Positions 55,073 through 63,700 of a DNA stretch of 64,000 nt are shown here, in pieces. The stretch is taken from NCBI RefSeq assembly GCF_000392615.1, contig NZ_KB933398.1, positions 1,419,391-1,483,390 on the forward strand. The letters are read 5' to 3'. The notes beneath the pieces are model-generated. The model ran no database searches. It had not been told where the DNA came from and was given only the letters and a program-made list of their open reading frames with translations. The translations under genes were made by a program, and so were the position numbers. This stretch comes from Lysinibacillus sphaericus OT4b.31. Its GTDB lineage: Bacteria > Bacillota > Bacilli > Bacillales_A > Planococcaceae. The first letter of the stretch is position 1, and each line of letters starts with the position of its first letter.

Positions 55073-56119
55073 ATGAAGAAAAAGATAAGTATTTATGCAG
55101 TGTTTTTAGTCGTGATTTGTTTTTTAATGTTATACCGACTAGACGCATATATTATGAAGCCTGGTAGTGCATACGATATTAGTAACTTTGTAACTGTATC
55201 AGATGGTGATACGGATGATGTAGGAACAATGAGTTTAATGACAGTGGCTATGCAGCAAGCAACACCATTTACGTATTTATGGGCCAAAACTCAAAAATAC
55301 CAAAAGATAATGGATATTAACCAGGTAAGAAATCCATTAGAGGATGATGAGGAATACAATATTCGGCAACTTAAATTAATGACAGATTCACAATTTAATG
55401 CAAAATATGTAGCCTTCCAAAGAGCTGGGCTAGAGGCAAAAATCCATTTCAAAGGTGTGTTTGTATTAAACGTACTGGATGGTGGAGCTTCAGATGGTCT
55501 ATTAAAAGCTGGTGATGAAATTATCCAGGTAGATGGTCAAAAAATTAGTAATCAACAAATGCTTGTTGATCTTTTGAAAGACAAGCAACTAGGTGAGCAA
55601 GTCACGATTCAGTTTATTCGTGATAAAAAAGAACAACAAGAAACGATTACCTTAAAGGAAATCCCTAGAGCAGAAGAAAGACGGGCTGGCTTAGGTATTA
55701 CGTATGCAGAGAGTAAATCAATTGAAACAAGCCCAAAAGTAACGATGAAAACGGAGGATATCGGCGGCCCTTCTGCAGGCTTAATGTTCACCCTTGAAAT
55801 TTTAAATCAGCTTTTGGATGAAGATATAACAAAAGGCTATGCGATTGCTGGAACTGGGGAAATGTTGGTAGATGGATCAGTTGGAAGAATTGGTGGTATT
55901 GACTACAAAGTCATTGCAGCGGATCGTGACGGTATGGAGATATTCTTTGCGCCAGATGATGAAATTCCAGCAGAGATGAAAGCAAAGTATCCTGAATTAG
56001 AATCTAATTATGCTACTGCAGTGAAGACAGCTAAAGATATCGGTACAAAAATGAAAATTGTACCTGTTAAAACCGTAGATGATGCAATTGCCTATTTAAA
56101 GCAATTACAACCAAAATAA
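55073..56119 (+). CDS. ylbL: PDZ/Lon-like serine protease YlbL
   Basis: Membrane-anchored protease (348 aa). An N-terminal anchor (about 5-22) is followed by a PDZ domain (about 120-195) with VLDGGASDGLLKAGD. The C-terminal Lon-type protease domain has the catalytic dyad Ser234 in GPSAG and Lys279 in GGIDYKV. B. subtilis YlbL and streptococcal SepM are of this type and cleave extracellular or membrane peptides. GGAGG precedes the ATG. It ends at a small terminator. Confidence 0.92.
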   Translation: MKKKISIYAVFLVVICFLMLYRLDAYIMKPGSAYDISNFVTVSDGDTDDVGTMSLMTVAMQQATPFTYLWAKTQKYQKIMDINQVRNPLEDDEEYNIRQLKLMTDSQFNAKYVAFQRAGLEAKIHFKGVFVLNVLDGGASDGLLKAGDEIIQVDGQKISNQQMLVDLLKDKQLGEQVTIQFIRDKKEQQETITLKEIPRAEERRAGLGITYAESKSIETSPKVTMKTEDIGGPSAGLMFTLEILNQLLDEDITKGYAIAGTGEMLVDGSVGRIGGIDYKVIAADRDGMEIFFAPDDEIPAEMKAKYPELESNYATAVKTAKDIGTKMKIVPVKTVDDAIAYLKQLQPK

Positions 56120-56121
56120 AA

Positions 56122-56142
56122 AATGCCGCCTTGTGCGGCATT
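56122..56142 (+). terminator. Terminator of ylbL
   Basis: AATGCCGC and GCGGCATT flank a five-base loop, immediately after the stop codon. The T run is short; a stronger element follows. Confidence 0.75.
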
Positions 56143-56145
56143 GTA

Positions 56146-56198
56146 GACCGTAGACAAACTCGAATAATTTCGAGTTTGTCTACGGTCTCTTTTCTTTT
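56146..56198 (+). repeat. Terminator-like element of a dispersed family (copy 3, intact)
   Basis: GACCGTAGACAAACTCGA and TCGAGTTTGTCTACGGTC form a perfect 18-bp stem around ATAATT, then TCTTTTCTTTT. It is the most complete of three related elements (20081, 44236). Confidence 0.85.
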
Positions 56199-56221
56199 AC
56201 AGTAAAGTAATCATAATCATG

Positions 56222-56390
56222 TCCGGACAAAGCGCCTCCTTTCCACGGACGTACCAGCTAGGCTCCTCCTTCACTACGCTTCGTGCGGGATCTATCTAGG
56301 TCGTTATTAGTTGATTGGAACGGAGTTGCGGGAGAAGCGGCTCGGCCCTGCTCGAACAAAGGGACCGTCCGCAGTGACCTTAGGCAAATT
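56222..56390. repeat. GC-rich dispersed repeat, rearranged (copy 5)
   Basis: Two partial copies lie in opposite senses: CTCCTCCTTCACTACGCTTC with GTGCGGGATC, then GTTGATTGGAACGGAG with TGCGGGAGAAGCGGCTC. Parts match the arms of copies 2 to 4. The remaining bases to 56479 contain no gene. Confidence 0.6.
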
Positions 56391-56479
56391 ACGGAATTTT
56401 TTAAGAATATGTCGACGATCAGAAATGCCGTTTTGTGCCCCATAGCATAGGTTGGCACTTAAAGCCTCCCAATGCCAAA

Positions 56480-57691
56480 TTAAAAACGAATGGGCGGAGT
56501 TTGATAGTCTTTTGGAAGCTTTAGCTGTTGTGCCCCGTATTCTATACTTAAATTATATATTTCTGCAGCATGGATATCGACGGCTAGCATGCTGTCTTTC
56601 GTAGCAGCCACACGGCTTATAAGTGGCAATGTGAAATCTTTTTTACGCTGTCCTAAGTACGCTTGACCTTGTGAATTCATACCAAGTAATCGAATGGCAG
56701 AGGGGCTTGTAAAGCTTCTTAGTTGCTCCTTCGTAAAAGAAGTGTAAATATGAGTGAGCATGCGTTGAAGACGTGTCCAAGTATAGCGTTTGGATTTTAT
56801 TTTCTCCATAAAGCTTGCGAAAGAATCACTGGTTTTAGCGGCTTTAATAAGTGCGTACTCGATGCCTTCTGTTACTTCGGCATAGCGTGTTAATTCGCTA
56901 GGCGTGTGCCGCATAATAGTAAATTGCAGCAATGGCCAAAAATTCTCCCAGCTAGCAAACTGATTGAAATGACTATGCCAGTCATGTAAATATTCATAGG
57001 TCGCTTTAGGAAGGGCATCTTGCACACTTTGCAGAGTGCCTGTCGTAGCAAGTGCTTTGCGAATACCTGTAGCACTTCCAATGGATGCCCCCTCCTGTAA
57101 TGCATCGTGATACCCTGCTGCAATGCGCGGTATCGTTAGTGGTTGAATGTCACTGCCAAGCGTGTTCGCAGCTTCAATATAGTGAAAGCCGAGAATATTG
57201 TTCGGTTGTCCTAAATTAATGTATGTGGCAGGGAATTTTTGAGAAAGCTGTTCATAGGCGTAATGTAGACTTTTGGGATAGCTAACACCTGTTTGTAGGC
57301 GCTCTTTGATAAGGGCGTTATATTCGTTACGATGGTCATCTATCAATTGATACGTATTCAAAAAGGGTTGAATAGAGCCATCCTCGCTACCAAAAGCAAA
57401 AGAATCGCAGCAAATTGCGGATAATAAAGATATCGCTCCCTTTGCGAAATCAGTTGCTGGTGCGGTACTATAGACATAAGGTAGCTCAATAACAATATCG
57501 ACACCGCTTGCGAGGGCCATTTTTGTGCGTGTCCATTTATCGACCATGGCTGGTTCACCGCGCTGTAAAAATGATCCGCTCATTACAGCGATGGCGATAT
57601 CTGCTTGTGCTATTTGTTTCGCCTGTTCCAAATGGTAAGCATGCCCATTGTGAAACGGATTATATTCAACAACAATGCCGACTGCTTGCAT
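56480..57691 (-). CDS. ylbM: tRNA(Met) cytidine acetate ligase / nucleotidyltransferase YlbM
   Basis: Nucleotidyltransferase-fold protein (403 aa), TmcAL in B. subtilis, which makes N4-acetylcytidine at the elongator tRNA-Met wobble base using acetate and ATP. The HxGH site is in VEYNPFHNGHAYHL at residues 8-21, followed by MSGSFLQRGEPA and DKWTRTKMAL. The second ATP motif ISR lies in TLPLISRVA near residue 360. Length is normal. It is transcribed away from ylbN. Confidence 0.92.
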   Translation of the reverse strand: MQAVGIVVEYNPFHNGHAYHLEQAKQIAQADIAIAVMSGSFLQRGEPAMVDKWTRTKMALASGVDIVIELPYVYSTAPATDFAKGAISLLSAICCDSFAFGSEDGSIQPFLNTYQLIDDHRNEYNALIKERLQTGVSYPKSLHYAYEQLSQKFPATYINLGQPNNILGFHYIEAANTLGSDIQPLTIPRIAAGYHDALQEGASIGSATGIRKALATTGTLQSVQDALPKATYEYLHDWHSHFNQFASWENFWPLLQFTIMRHTPSELTRYAEVTEGIEYALIKAAKTSDSFASFMEKIKSKRYTWTRLQRMLTHIYTSFTKEQLRSFTSPSAIRLLGMNSQGQAYLGQRKKDFTLPLISRVAATKDSMLAVDIHAAEIYNLSIEYGAQQLKLPKDYQTPPIRF

Positions 57692-57767
57692 AACGTAAAA
57701 CCCCCTTTATTTTTGGCCACGCATGGGCACTATTTTGACGACGCGCATGCGGACGAGTACAAATATA

Positions 57768-57789
57768 CTATAATTATATATAATTATAG
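57768..57789. promoter_or_regulatory. Perfect 22-bp AT-rich palindrome between ylbM and ylbN
   Basis: The core TATAATTATATATAATTATA is flanked by C and G and is perfectly symmetric. It carries a TATAAT in each direction. It lies in the divergent 188-base region and can serve as a shared -10 for both genes or as an operator. Confidence 0.5.
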
Positions 57790-57879
57790 GTGGGTTTTAG
57801 GGTGGTGACAAGAAATTATCTTGACATCTATTTTTACACATTATATAATCAACAGTGTTGTCTCGAGGTGATTAAACGA

Positions 57880-58413
57880 ATGAAATGGTCAATTCATCAA
57901 TTATCTAAATACCGCCAAGACGGAATGCCAATTGATGCCTATGTGCAGTTGGACGAGGTGATGGAGCGAAACCAGGATATTCGAGCAATTTCGCCCGTTC
58001 ATGTAAAAGGGCTATGTACCTTCGGTGCATCGCAAATGACATGTCAGTTGACTGTGGCGGCAACGTTAACACTTCCATGTGCACGCACGTGGGAAGATGT
58101 TGAGTTTCCTATCGAAGTTAAGACAGTTGAAGTATTCAGCTGGATTGATGATGAAAAAAGAGGGGAAGATGACGGAGACATTCACTACATTGTTGGTGAA
58201 GTAATCGACATGAAGCCAGTTCTTGAGGAGCTAGTACTTCTTGAGGTGCCAATGCAAGTATTCAAAGAGGATACCGAAGGACAAATGCAAGGTGGTAAAG
58301 ACTGGTCTTACGCAACGGATGAAGACGTTGAACTACACAAAAAAACTGACGTACCAAAAGTGGATCCAAGACTAGCTGATTTAGCTAAGTATTTTGATCA
58401 AACAGACGAATAG
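57880..58413 (+). CDS. ylbN: YceD family protein YlbN (DUF177)
   Basis: A 177-aa protein of the YceD/DUF177 family. It has the CTFGASQMTCQLTVAATLTLPCARTW segment with two Cys near 47-70, and the acidic C terminus ending in VDPRLADLAKYFDQ. YceD-family genes nearly always precede rpmF; a role in rRNA or ribosome maturation is suspected. The ATG at 57880 follows GAGGTGATT. rpmF starts 24 bases after. Confidence 0.92.
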   Translation: MKWSIHQLSKYRQDGMPIDAYVQLDEVMERNQDIRAISPVHVKGLCTFGASQMTCQLTVAATLTLPCARTWEDVEFPIEVKTVEVFSWIDDEKRGEDDGDIHYIVGEVIDMKPVLEELVLLEVPMQVFKEDTEGQMQGGKDWSYATDEDVELHKKTDVPKVDPRLADLAKYFDQTDE

Positions 58414-58437
58414 ACGATCTGTAAGGAGGTGCCATCA

Positions 58438-58611
58438 ATGGCTGTACCATTTAGAAGAACTTCTAAAACTGCAAAAAGAAAGCGTCGTACGCATTTCAAA
58501 CTATCTGTACCTGGTATGGTAGCTTGCCCAAACTGTGGCGAAGCAAAATTATCACACCGTGTTTGCAAAGCTTGCGGACAATACAAAGGTAAAGAAGTAG
58601 TAAGCAAATAA
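58438..58611 (+). CDS. rpmF: 50S ribosomal protein L32
   Basis: Large-subunit protein L32 (57 aa). It has the basic N terminus [18 protein letters not shown] and a zinc ribbon (CPNCGEAK, then CKACG). The zinc ligands CxxC...CxxC are intact, so this is the zinc-containing form. GTAAGGAGGTG precedes the ATG. It forms an operon with ylbN. Confidence 0.97.
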   Translation: MAVPFRRTSKTAKRKRRTHFKLSVPGMVACPNCGEAKLSHRVCKACGQYKGKEVVSK

Positions 58612-58629
58612 TTCAGTGTTTGCTCACTT

Positions 58630-58674
58630 AAAAGGCTAGTAGAGAGACCATGGCTCTTTACTAGCCTTTTTATT
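58630..58674 (+). terminator. Terminator of ylbN-rpmF
   Basis: AAAAGGCTAGTAGAGAG pairs with CTCTTTACTAGCCTTTT with one G-T, followed by TATTTG. Confidence 0.9.
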
Positions 58675-58774
58675 TGTTAAAAAAGACGGAATTTTTAGTT
58701 AATAATAAAAAGATATATAGTGCTATAATAATTTTGTGATACAATCTATCCAACGAGGCAAAGGGGGAACGGTA

Positions 58775-59542
58775 ATGGCATATACAATTGATAACAAAGA
58801 GGGTATCATGACATTTACGATAAATCGGGAAGAAAAACGTAATGCCGTAAATGATGAGGTCATGGATGGTCTTCAGAAAGTAATTACATATATTCATCAT
58901 CATGATGATGTTCGTTTTTTAGTTGTAACAGGCGCAGGAGAGAAATCTTTCTGCTCTGGTGGTGATTTATCGGAGTTTCATTCACTTGAAACAGAGGATG
59001 AGGCATTTGGGATGTTAAGTAAGATGGGGAAAATATTATATGATCTTGCAACGTTACCGGTACCGACGATTGCGTTAATTAATGGGACAGCTGTTGGTGG
59101 TGGTTGCGAGATTGCTACTGCTTGTGATTTCCGCCTAGTAGCAAGTCATGCGAAGTGTGGTTTTATTCAAGGAACATTAGCGATTACAAGTGGTTGGGGT
59201 GGCGGTACATATTTATTTGAACGAGGTTTGCGCCATGACCGTGCGATGAAGATGCTAGTGGATGCGAAGCCATATCCTGCGGAATTACTATACGAGATTG
59301 GCTGGGCGATGTGTGTTTTCGAAGAGGCAAAAGAGGATGCGCTGAATGATTTTATCGAGCATATGCGAAAAATTCATCCTTCTGTGCACAAGGCATATAA
59401 GGAAATAGAGCTTCGTAAGTGGCGTGAACGAAATATGTATGAGCGTGTGATGGAAGAAGTACGCACATGTGCGAAACTTTGGGAAAGCGAGGCACATCAT
59501 GAAGCGGTTAATAATTTCCTGACAAAAAAGAATAATAAGTAG
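58775..59542 (+). CDS. Enoyl-CoA hydratase/isomerase family protein
   Basis: Crotonase-fold protein (255 aa). The oxyanion-hole segments are VTGAGEKSFCSGGDLSEFHS near residue 50 and NGTAVGGGCEIATACDFR near 103. The GG-rich LAITSGWGGGTYLFERG segment near 140 corresponds to the catalytic region. The two catalytic glutamates of classical hydratases are not clearly in place, so isomerase, hydrolase or other crotonase activity is possible. The ATG at 58775 follows AAAGGGGG. It is inserted between rpmF and the RsfA/GerR-like gene. Confidence 0.88.
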   Translation: MAYTIDNKEGIMTFTINREEKRNAVNDEVMDGLQKVITYIHHHDDVRFLVVTGAGEKSFCSGGDLSEFHSLETEDEAFGMLSKMGKILYDLATLPVPTIALINGTAVGGGCEIATACDFRLVASHAKCGFIQGTLAITSGWGGGTYLFERGLRHDRAMKMLVDAKPYPAELLYEIGWAMCVFEEAKEDALNDFIEHMRKIHPSVHKAYKEIELRKWRERNMYERVMEEVRTCAKLWESEAHHEAVNNFLTKKNNK

Positions 59543-59552
59543 TGTTTAATGG

Positions 59553-59587
59553 CGGTGATTATTAAAAAACATAATCACTGTCTTTTT
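59553..59587 (+). terminator. Terminator of the enoyl-CoA hydratase family gene
   Basis: CGGTGATTAT pairs with ATAATCACTG around an A-rich loop, followed by TCTTTTTG. Confidence 0.85.
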
Positions 59588-59598
59588 GTATCCTGTGA

Positions 59599-59626
59599 TT
59601 CTATTTTGCCTGCTAAAGCATATAGT
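59599..59626 (+). promoter_or_regulatory. Sigma-E-like promoter of the RsfA/GerR-like gene
   Basis: TTCTATT (59599-59605) and CATATAGT (59619-59626), 13 bases apart, roughly match the sigma-E pattern (kmATATT, CATACAmT), with two mismatches in each. B. subtilis gerR (ylbO) is sigma-E-dependent, which fits. Confidence 0.4.
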
Positions 59627-59652
59627 AGTAAAAAATGTGAGGGTGATAGATT

Positions 59653-60030
59653 ATGGAACTGAAAAAAAGAAAAGACCAATGGACAAAGGAAGATGATGAA
59701 AGATTAGCGGAAATTGTGTTGCATAATGTGCAGAATGGCAAAACACAGTTAGAGGCTTTTGAAATGGCGGCTCATGAACTAGGTCGTACAAAACAAGCAT
59801 GTGGTTTCAGATGGAATAAAACGTTGCGTGGCCAATATAGTCAGTCACTTTTAGCTGTAAGAAATCAACCACAACAATCTATGCGAAGTCATTTAAAATT
59901 GGCTTTGACAAGTTTTGATGAATTAACAGAGGCCTATCAAACTCTGGAAATTAAGCACCGTGAATTGCAGAATGAGCATGAAAAGCTAGTGAAATGGTTA
60001 CAGCAAGGTTACTCTCTGATGAAAGATTAA
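59653..60030 (+). CDS. RsfA/GerR family sporulation transcription factor
   Basis: A 125-aa DNA-binding protein. The N-terminal Myb/SANT-like domain (about 7-65) is visible: DQWTKEDDERLAEIVLHNVQ, then LGRTKQACGFRWNKTLR. A C-terminal coiled coil (about 85-120, YQTLEIKHRELQNEHEKLV) follows. It matches RsfA/GerR proteins; position corresponds to B. subtilis ylbO (gerR), a mother-cell regulator of sigma-E genes, though this protein is shorter than GerR. GAGGGTGAT precedes the ATG. Confidence 0.85.
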   Translation: MELKKRKDQWTKEDDERLAEIVLHNVQNGKTQLEAFEMAAHELGRTKQACGFRWNKTLRGQYSQSLLAVRNQPQQSMRSHLKLALTSFDELTEAYQTLEIKHRELQNEHEKLVKWLQQGYSLMKD

Positions 60031-60219
60031 ATATTTTAAATGCAAAAATGTTAAGTAGAATTTATTTATTTTTTATTTTAGCGGTAATGGATTTTGTAAC
60101 CTTGAGTGAGCGAAAGATGTTTTTGAAAAATGGATAAAATAGATATACTCATACTGTATATAGCCAACATTGGTTGAAGCAATTAGCCATTTCGTATCGT
60201 AAACAACCTGCCAATCCTG

Positions 60220-60324
60220 TATAATAGAAGCACCTGCAAAGGAGGTGTCTCAGAGATGTTTCTGAGGCACCTCCTTCTAAGCGTAAAGAAAGCCGCGGTT
60301 ATAGGGCGTTTAATATGGCAATAG
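60220..60324 (+). other. 22-codon ORF with sequestered ribosome site (leader of panE)
   Basis: TATAAT (60220-60225, weak -35) is followed by AAAGGAGGTG (60238-60247), a near-perfect ribosome site eight bases before an ATG (60256). The ORF encodes MFLRHLLLSVKKAAVIGRLI plus two residues and a TAG at 60322. The ribosome site lies in a strong hairpin with CACCTCCTT (60269-60277), and an upstream CACCT (60231-60235) can pair with the same AGGTG. This is the layout of a translational switch; the ORF may still be chance. The flanks 60031-60219 and 60325-60435 hold nothing further I can assign. Confidence 0.35.
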
Positions 60325-60435
60325 TAAATTGATGAACACGGAGTTCTTGTTCCTTTAAAGAAAGGGTAGTTCACAGGGTTTGTTCTGTCCTTTTTAGATA
60401 ATCCCTTATATACATGTAGAAGATGGAGGAGCGTT

Positions 60436-61335
60436 ATGAATGTAGTGGTTATTGGTGCGGGGGCAGTCGGTCAGCTAACGGCAAGCTATTTAGCTGAGGC
60501 TGCTATGCACGTAACGTTAGCTGTACGGCGACGGGAGCAAGCGAGCCAACTAAATATTGAGCATCTAACGAGACTGAATATTGATGGAACAACAACGGCA
60601 CATCAAGTTATTGCAACGACAGAGTTAGCTACGTTGCCGCAGCGGGATTTGATTGTAGTGGCAGTTAAATATGGTCAACTACAGAATCTCTATGGTCAAA
60701 TAGCTGCTTTACCAAGTGAAGTACCGTTATTATTTATGCAAAATGGCTTAGCGCATTTCGATGAGGCGCTGCGCTTACCACAACAAAATATTGCTTTTTG
60801 CTCTGTTGCTTTTGGTGCTCAGGTAATAAATGATACAACCGTTCAACATAGAGGTGTTGGTACCTGTAAAATTGCGGTTGCGCGTGGGCATAATTCTGTC
60901 TTTAAAAAGCTCTCGCAAATGGAAAATCCTTTGTTTCCGGTTGAGTTTGTCCAAAATCCTGAGCAGATGTTATTTGAGAAAGCTGTATTTAACTGCATCA
61001 TTAATCCGTTAACAGCTATTTTACTAATGAAGAATGGAGAGCTTTTAACGAATAAGCATGCTTTTATATTAATGCAAACAATCTATCAGGAGCTAACGCA
61101 AGCTTTTGTGAATTTACAATATACCATACCTTTTTCAGCAGTGACTGCCTTATGTGAAAAAACCGCAGCGAACACGTCGTCTATGCTGGCAGATCGTAAA
61201 CTTGGGAAAAAAAGCGAAATTGACACGATTGTTGGCCCCATCTTGCAAAAAGCGTTAACAAATGGCCATATTTTACCTACTCTGCGTACGTTGTATAACC
61301 AAATGTTAGCAATAGAAGAGAGTGGTGAACGGTAG
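60436..61335 (+). CDS. panE: 2-dehydropantoate 2-reductase
   Basis: Ketopantoate reductase (299 aa), NADPH-dependent, in pantothenate and CoA synthesis. The Rossmann loop is GAGAVGQLTA (7-16), and VVAVKYGQ near residue 74 follows the second strand. The catalytic lysine lies in FEKAVFNCIINPLTAIL near 180, and LGKKSEIDTIVGPIL near 257 is typical. It corresponds to ylbQ in B. subtilis. GATGGAGGAG precedes the ATG. It overlaps the next gene by one base. Confidence 0.9.
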   Translation: MNVVVIGAGAVGQLTASYLAEAAMHVTLAVRRREQASQLNIEHLTRLNIDGTTTAHQVIATTELATLPQRDLIVVAVKYGQLQNLYGQIAALPSEVPLLFMQNGLAHFDEALRLPQQNIAFCSVAFGAQVINDTTVQHRGVGTCKIAVARGHNSVFKKLSQMENPLFPVEFVQNPEQMLFEKAVFNCIINPLTAILLMKNGELLTNKHAFILMQTIYQELTQAFVNLQYTIPFSAVTALCEKTAANTSSMLADRKLGKKSEIDTIVGPILQKALTNGHILPTLRTLYNQMLAIEESGER

Positions 61336-61730
61336 TGAAAGATTTTTTACATATAATTATTAGTATCATTATTTTTTGTCCCTTACTGCTATTTATCGTT
61401 GTCTATTTAATTAGTCGAAAGGTTAATATTCGAGGTACACATGCTTTTGGTGCAGCATCGGATGTTACCACATTTTGGCTGTTTTTCTCAGTACCACTGG
61501 CGATTGGTGTGCTTTGGGGAGTAAATATTGGTGCTCTGCTTGTGATGCTAGCAATAATGCTAGCGATGGTTTTTACATATATTGAATGGCGTACAAAAAA
61601 GGAACTGGAAGTGAAACCGCTATTACGCAAAATTTGGCGCTTTTTATTTTTAGTGCTAAGTTCAGCGTATTTTCTTATTTGCCTAGTAGGTTTGATTCAA
61701 TCTGTTATAGAATATTTACAATCTGTATAA
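61335..61730 (+). CDS. DUF3397 family membrane protein
   Basis: A 131-aa protein with four hydrophobic helices: the N-terminal IIISIIIFCPLLLFIVVYLI, then FWLFFSVPLAIGVLWG, ALLVMLAIMLAMVFTYI and FLFLVLSSAYFLICLVG. The start is a GTG sharing its first base with the panE stop. DUF3397 genes typically lie between panE and bshC in Bacillales. Role unknown. Confidence 0.85.
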   Translation: MKDFLHIIISIIIFCPLLLFIVVYLISRKVNIRGTHAFGAASDVTTFWLFFSVPLAIGVLWGVNIGALLVMLAIMLAMVFTYIEWRTKKELEVKPLLRKIWRFLFLVLSSAYFLICLVGLIQSVIEYLQSV

Positions 61731-61830
61731 GCATTTTCTTTTCATGTTGAAGCCATAAGCGTTAAAATAAAAAGCATTAAAAAGTTTATAAGGAAATTGA
61801 TGATTTAGTGAGTAGAGGAGTTTATGTTAA

Positions 61831-63447
61831 ATGAAACTGGAGTCAATCCAAGTACCCGTTAAAAATCGTGTGCTAGCAGATTATTGGTCACCGAATACTG
61901 CCATTCATACGTTCTTTGAGTACGAATATAGTGATGTATCGTTTAAACGGCGAGTAAAATATTTAGAACAACAAGTGCGCGATCCGCAAAAATTAACAGC
62001 AATTATTCGTCAATTTATGGAGCCACTTGGTTTATCAGAAAAAGCGCAAGAACATTTACAGCAATTAGAGCAAGGAGCTGTCGCGGTTGTCGGTGGGCAA
62101 CAAGCGGGTGTCTTAACAGGTCCTCTTTACTCAGTTCATAAGGCAATTTCAGTCATAACATTAGCGAAAGAGCAAAGTGAAAAGCTTCAAAGAGCGGTCG
62201 TACCTGTTTTTTGGATAGCTGGTGAAGATCATGATTTAGAAGAAATTAACCACACGTATACAATGCAAGGTGTGGAGCTCAAAAAGCGCGCCTATAGTGA
62301 GCGTTCAAGACGTAAAACGATGGCATCTACTACAAGCCTAAACAAAGAATCTATGATGCAATTAATCAATACTATTATGAAAGATTTCGGTGAAACAGTA
62401 TACACAGAGGGACTCATTAAACAGCTGGTAGATGCACTTAACAAAAGTGAAACATTTACGGACTTCTTTGCTCGATTAATGAATCAGTTGTTTAAAGAAG
62501 AAGGTTTACTAATAATTGATGCAGCTGACGTGAACTTCCGACAATACGAAAGCGAGTACTTTGCACAAATCATAAATCATAGTGAGGAAATTGCAAGATT
62601 AGTAACGGAGAAGGAAGCTGAGTTTGAACGTGTTGGATATGATAAGCCAATATTGGCAACAAATGAAGCGGCTAATCTGTTTTATGTGAAAGATGGGGAA
62701 CGCCATTTATTAGAAAGGCGTCAACAGCAATTCGTTAATTTTGCAGCGAATATTAAGCTATCTCGTGAGGAGTTATTGGCAATTGCAAAAGATCATCCTG
62801 AGCAATTAAGTAATAATGTAGTGACGCGTCCATTAATGCAGGAAATGGCTTTACCAGTATTGGCATTCGTAGGTGGACCTGGGGAACTTGCTTATTGGGC
62901 AACGTTAAAGGATGCCTTTTCGGTGTTGGGCTTACAAATGCCTATTTTTGCACCACGACTCAATATTACGATTATCACACGTCAAGTAGAACAACTATTA
63001 CGTGAAAATAGTTTGTCTGTTGAAAATGTGTGGGAAGGTAAAGCGTTGCAGTTGAAGGAACATTTTATTGCTGAGGTGCAAGATGATGAAGCAAAACGTC
63101 AAATTCAAGCAATGCAACAACTGCTATTAGAACAATATGAGGCCTTTGAAGCATACTTAACTGAGCAACAAATTTCACTTGAAAAAATTCTTATGAAAAA
63201 TAAGGAAAATCATTTAAAACAATTTGACTACATGCAACAAAAAATTGAGCAAACGGTGCTTAGTAAACATGAGACGACAATCCGTAAATTTATGAAGCTA
63301 CAAAATGAGTTGTATCCAAATGAAGGATTTCAAGAACGATGTTATAATCCATATCAATATATGAATGAGTTTGGACCTAGGTTGATTGATGAAATGCTAG
63401 GAAAAACATATAGCATTGGAAATCATCACTATTTGTTATATCTATAA
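61831..63447 (+). CDS. bshC: Bacillithiol biosynthesis cysteine-adding enzyme
   Basis: BshC (538 aa) adds cysteine to glucosaminyl malate as the last step of bacillithiol synthesis. The N-terminal half shows VAVVGGQQAGVLTGPLYSVHK near 85-105 and VFWIAGEDHDLEEINH near 130, the nucleotide-binding-like core. A long coiled-coil helix pair (about 415-500) is visible, and the protein ends SIGNHHYLLYL. Length is standard. It lies before mraZ as in B. subtilis (yllA), and ends at a strong terminator. Confidence 0.95.
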   Translation: MKLESIQVPVKNRVLADYWSPNTAIHTFFEYEYSDVSFKRRVKYLEQQVRDPQKLTAIIRQFMEPLGLSEKAQEHLQQLEQGAVAVVGGQQAGVLTGPLYSVHKAISVITLAKEQSEKLQRAVVPVFWIAGEDHDLEEINHTYTMQGVELKKRAYSERSRRKTMASTTSLNKESMMQLINTIMKDFGETVYTEGLIKQLVDALNKSETFTDFFARLMNQLFKEEGLLIIDAADVNFRQYESEYFAQIINHSEEIARLVTEKEAEFERVGYDKPILATNEAANLFYVKDGERHLLERRQQQFVNFAANIKLSREELLAIAKDHPEQLSNNVVTRPLMQEMALPVLAFVGGPGELAYWATLKDAFSVLGLQMPIFAPRLNITIITRQVEQLLRENSLSVENVWEGKALQLKEHFIAEVQDDEAKRQIQAMQQLLLEQYEAFEAYLTEQQISLEKILMKNKENHLKQFDYMQQKIEQTVLSKHETTIRKFMKLQNELYPNEGFQERCYNPYQYMNEFGPRLIDEMLGKTYSIGNHHYLLYL

Positions 63448-63526
63448 ACATGTGAATAGGTCTTTTTGTTTATATATTGAGGTCCTGTCTATAAAAATTT
63501 GACGGAATTTATCGAACAAAAGGTAA

Positions 63527-63563
63527 AATAAAGAGCTACCCTCCTACGGGTAGCTCTTTATTT
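63527..63563 (+). terminator. Terminator of bshC
   Basis: AATAAAGAGCTACCC pairs with GGGTAGCTCTTTATT around a short loop. The unpaired T tail is short. Confidence 0.9.
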
Positions 63564-63646
63564 ATGTCATTTATCACAAAATGAATTATTTGCTAAAGGT
63601 CTAATTTCACATTGGAGGTAAAAATGTCAAGTTTTTTTTAAAAAAA

Positions 63647-63676
63647 GTGGAGGAAAGTGGGGGGATGTGGTACATT
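63647..63676 (+). promoter_or_regulatory. MraZ box upstream of mraZ
   Basis: Three direct repeats start with GTGG at 63647, 63657 and 63667, exactly ten bases apart (GTGGAGGAAA, GTGGGGGGAT, GTGGTACATT). TGGGN repeats spaced by five bases are the known DNA site of MraZ, which autoregulates this cluster. Confidence 0.7.
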
Positions 63677-63700
63677 ATTTAATAAAGTGGGGTGAATAGC

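Noticed and set aside
60280..60435. T-box-like leader before panE
   Set aside because: The conserved AGGGTGGNACCGCG sequence is absent.
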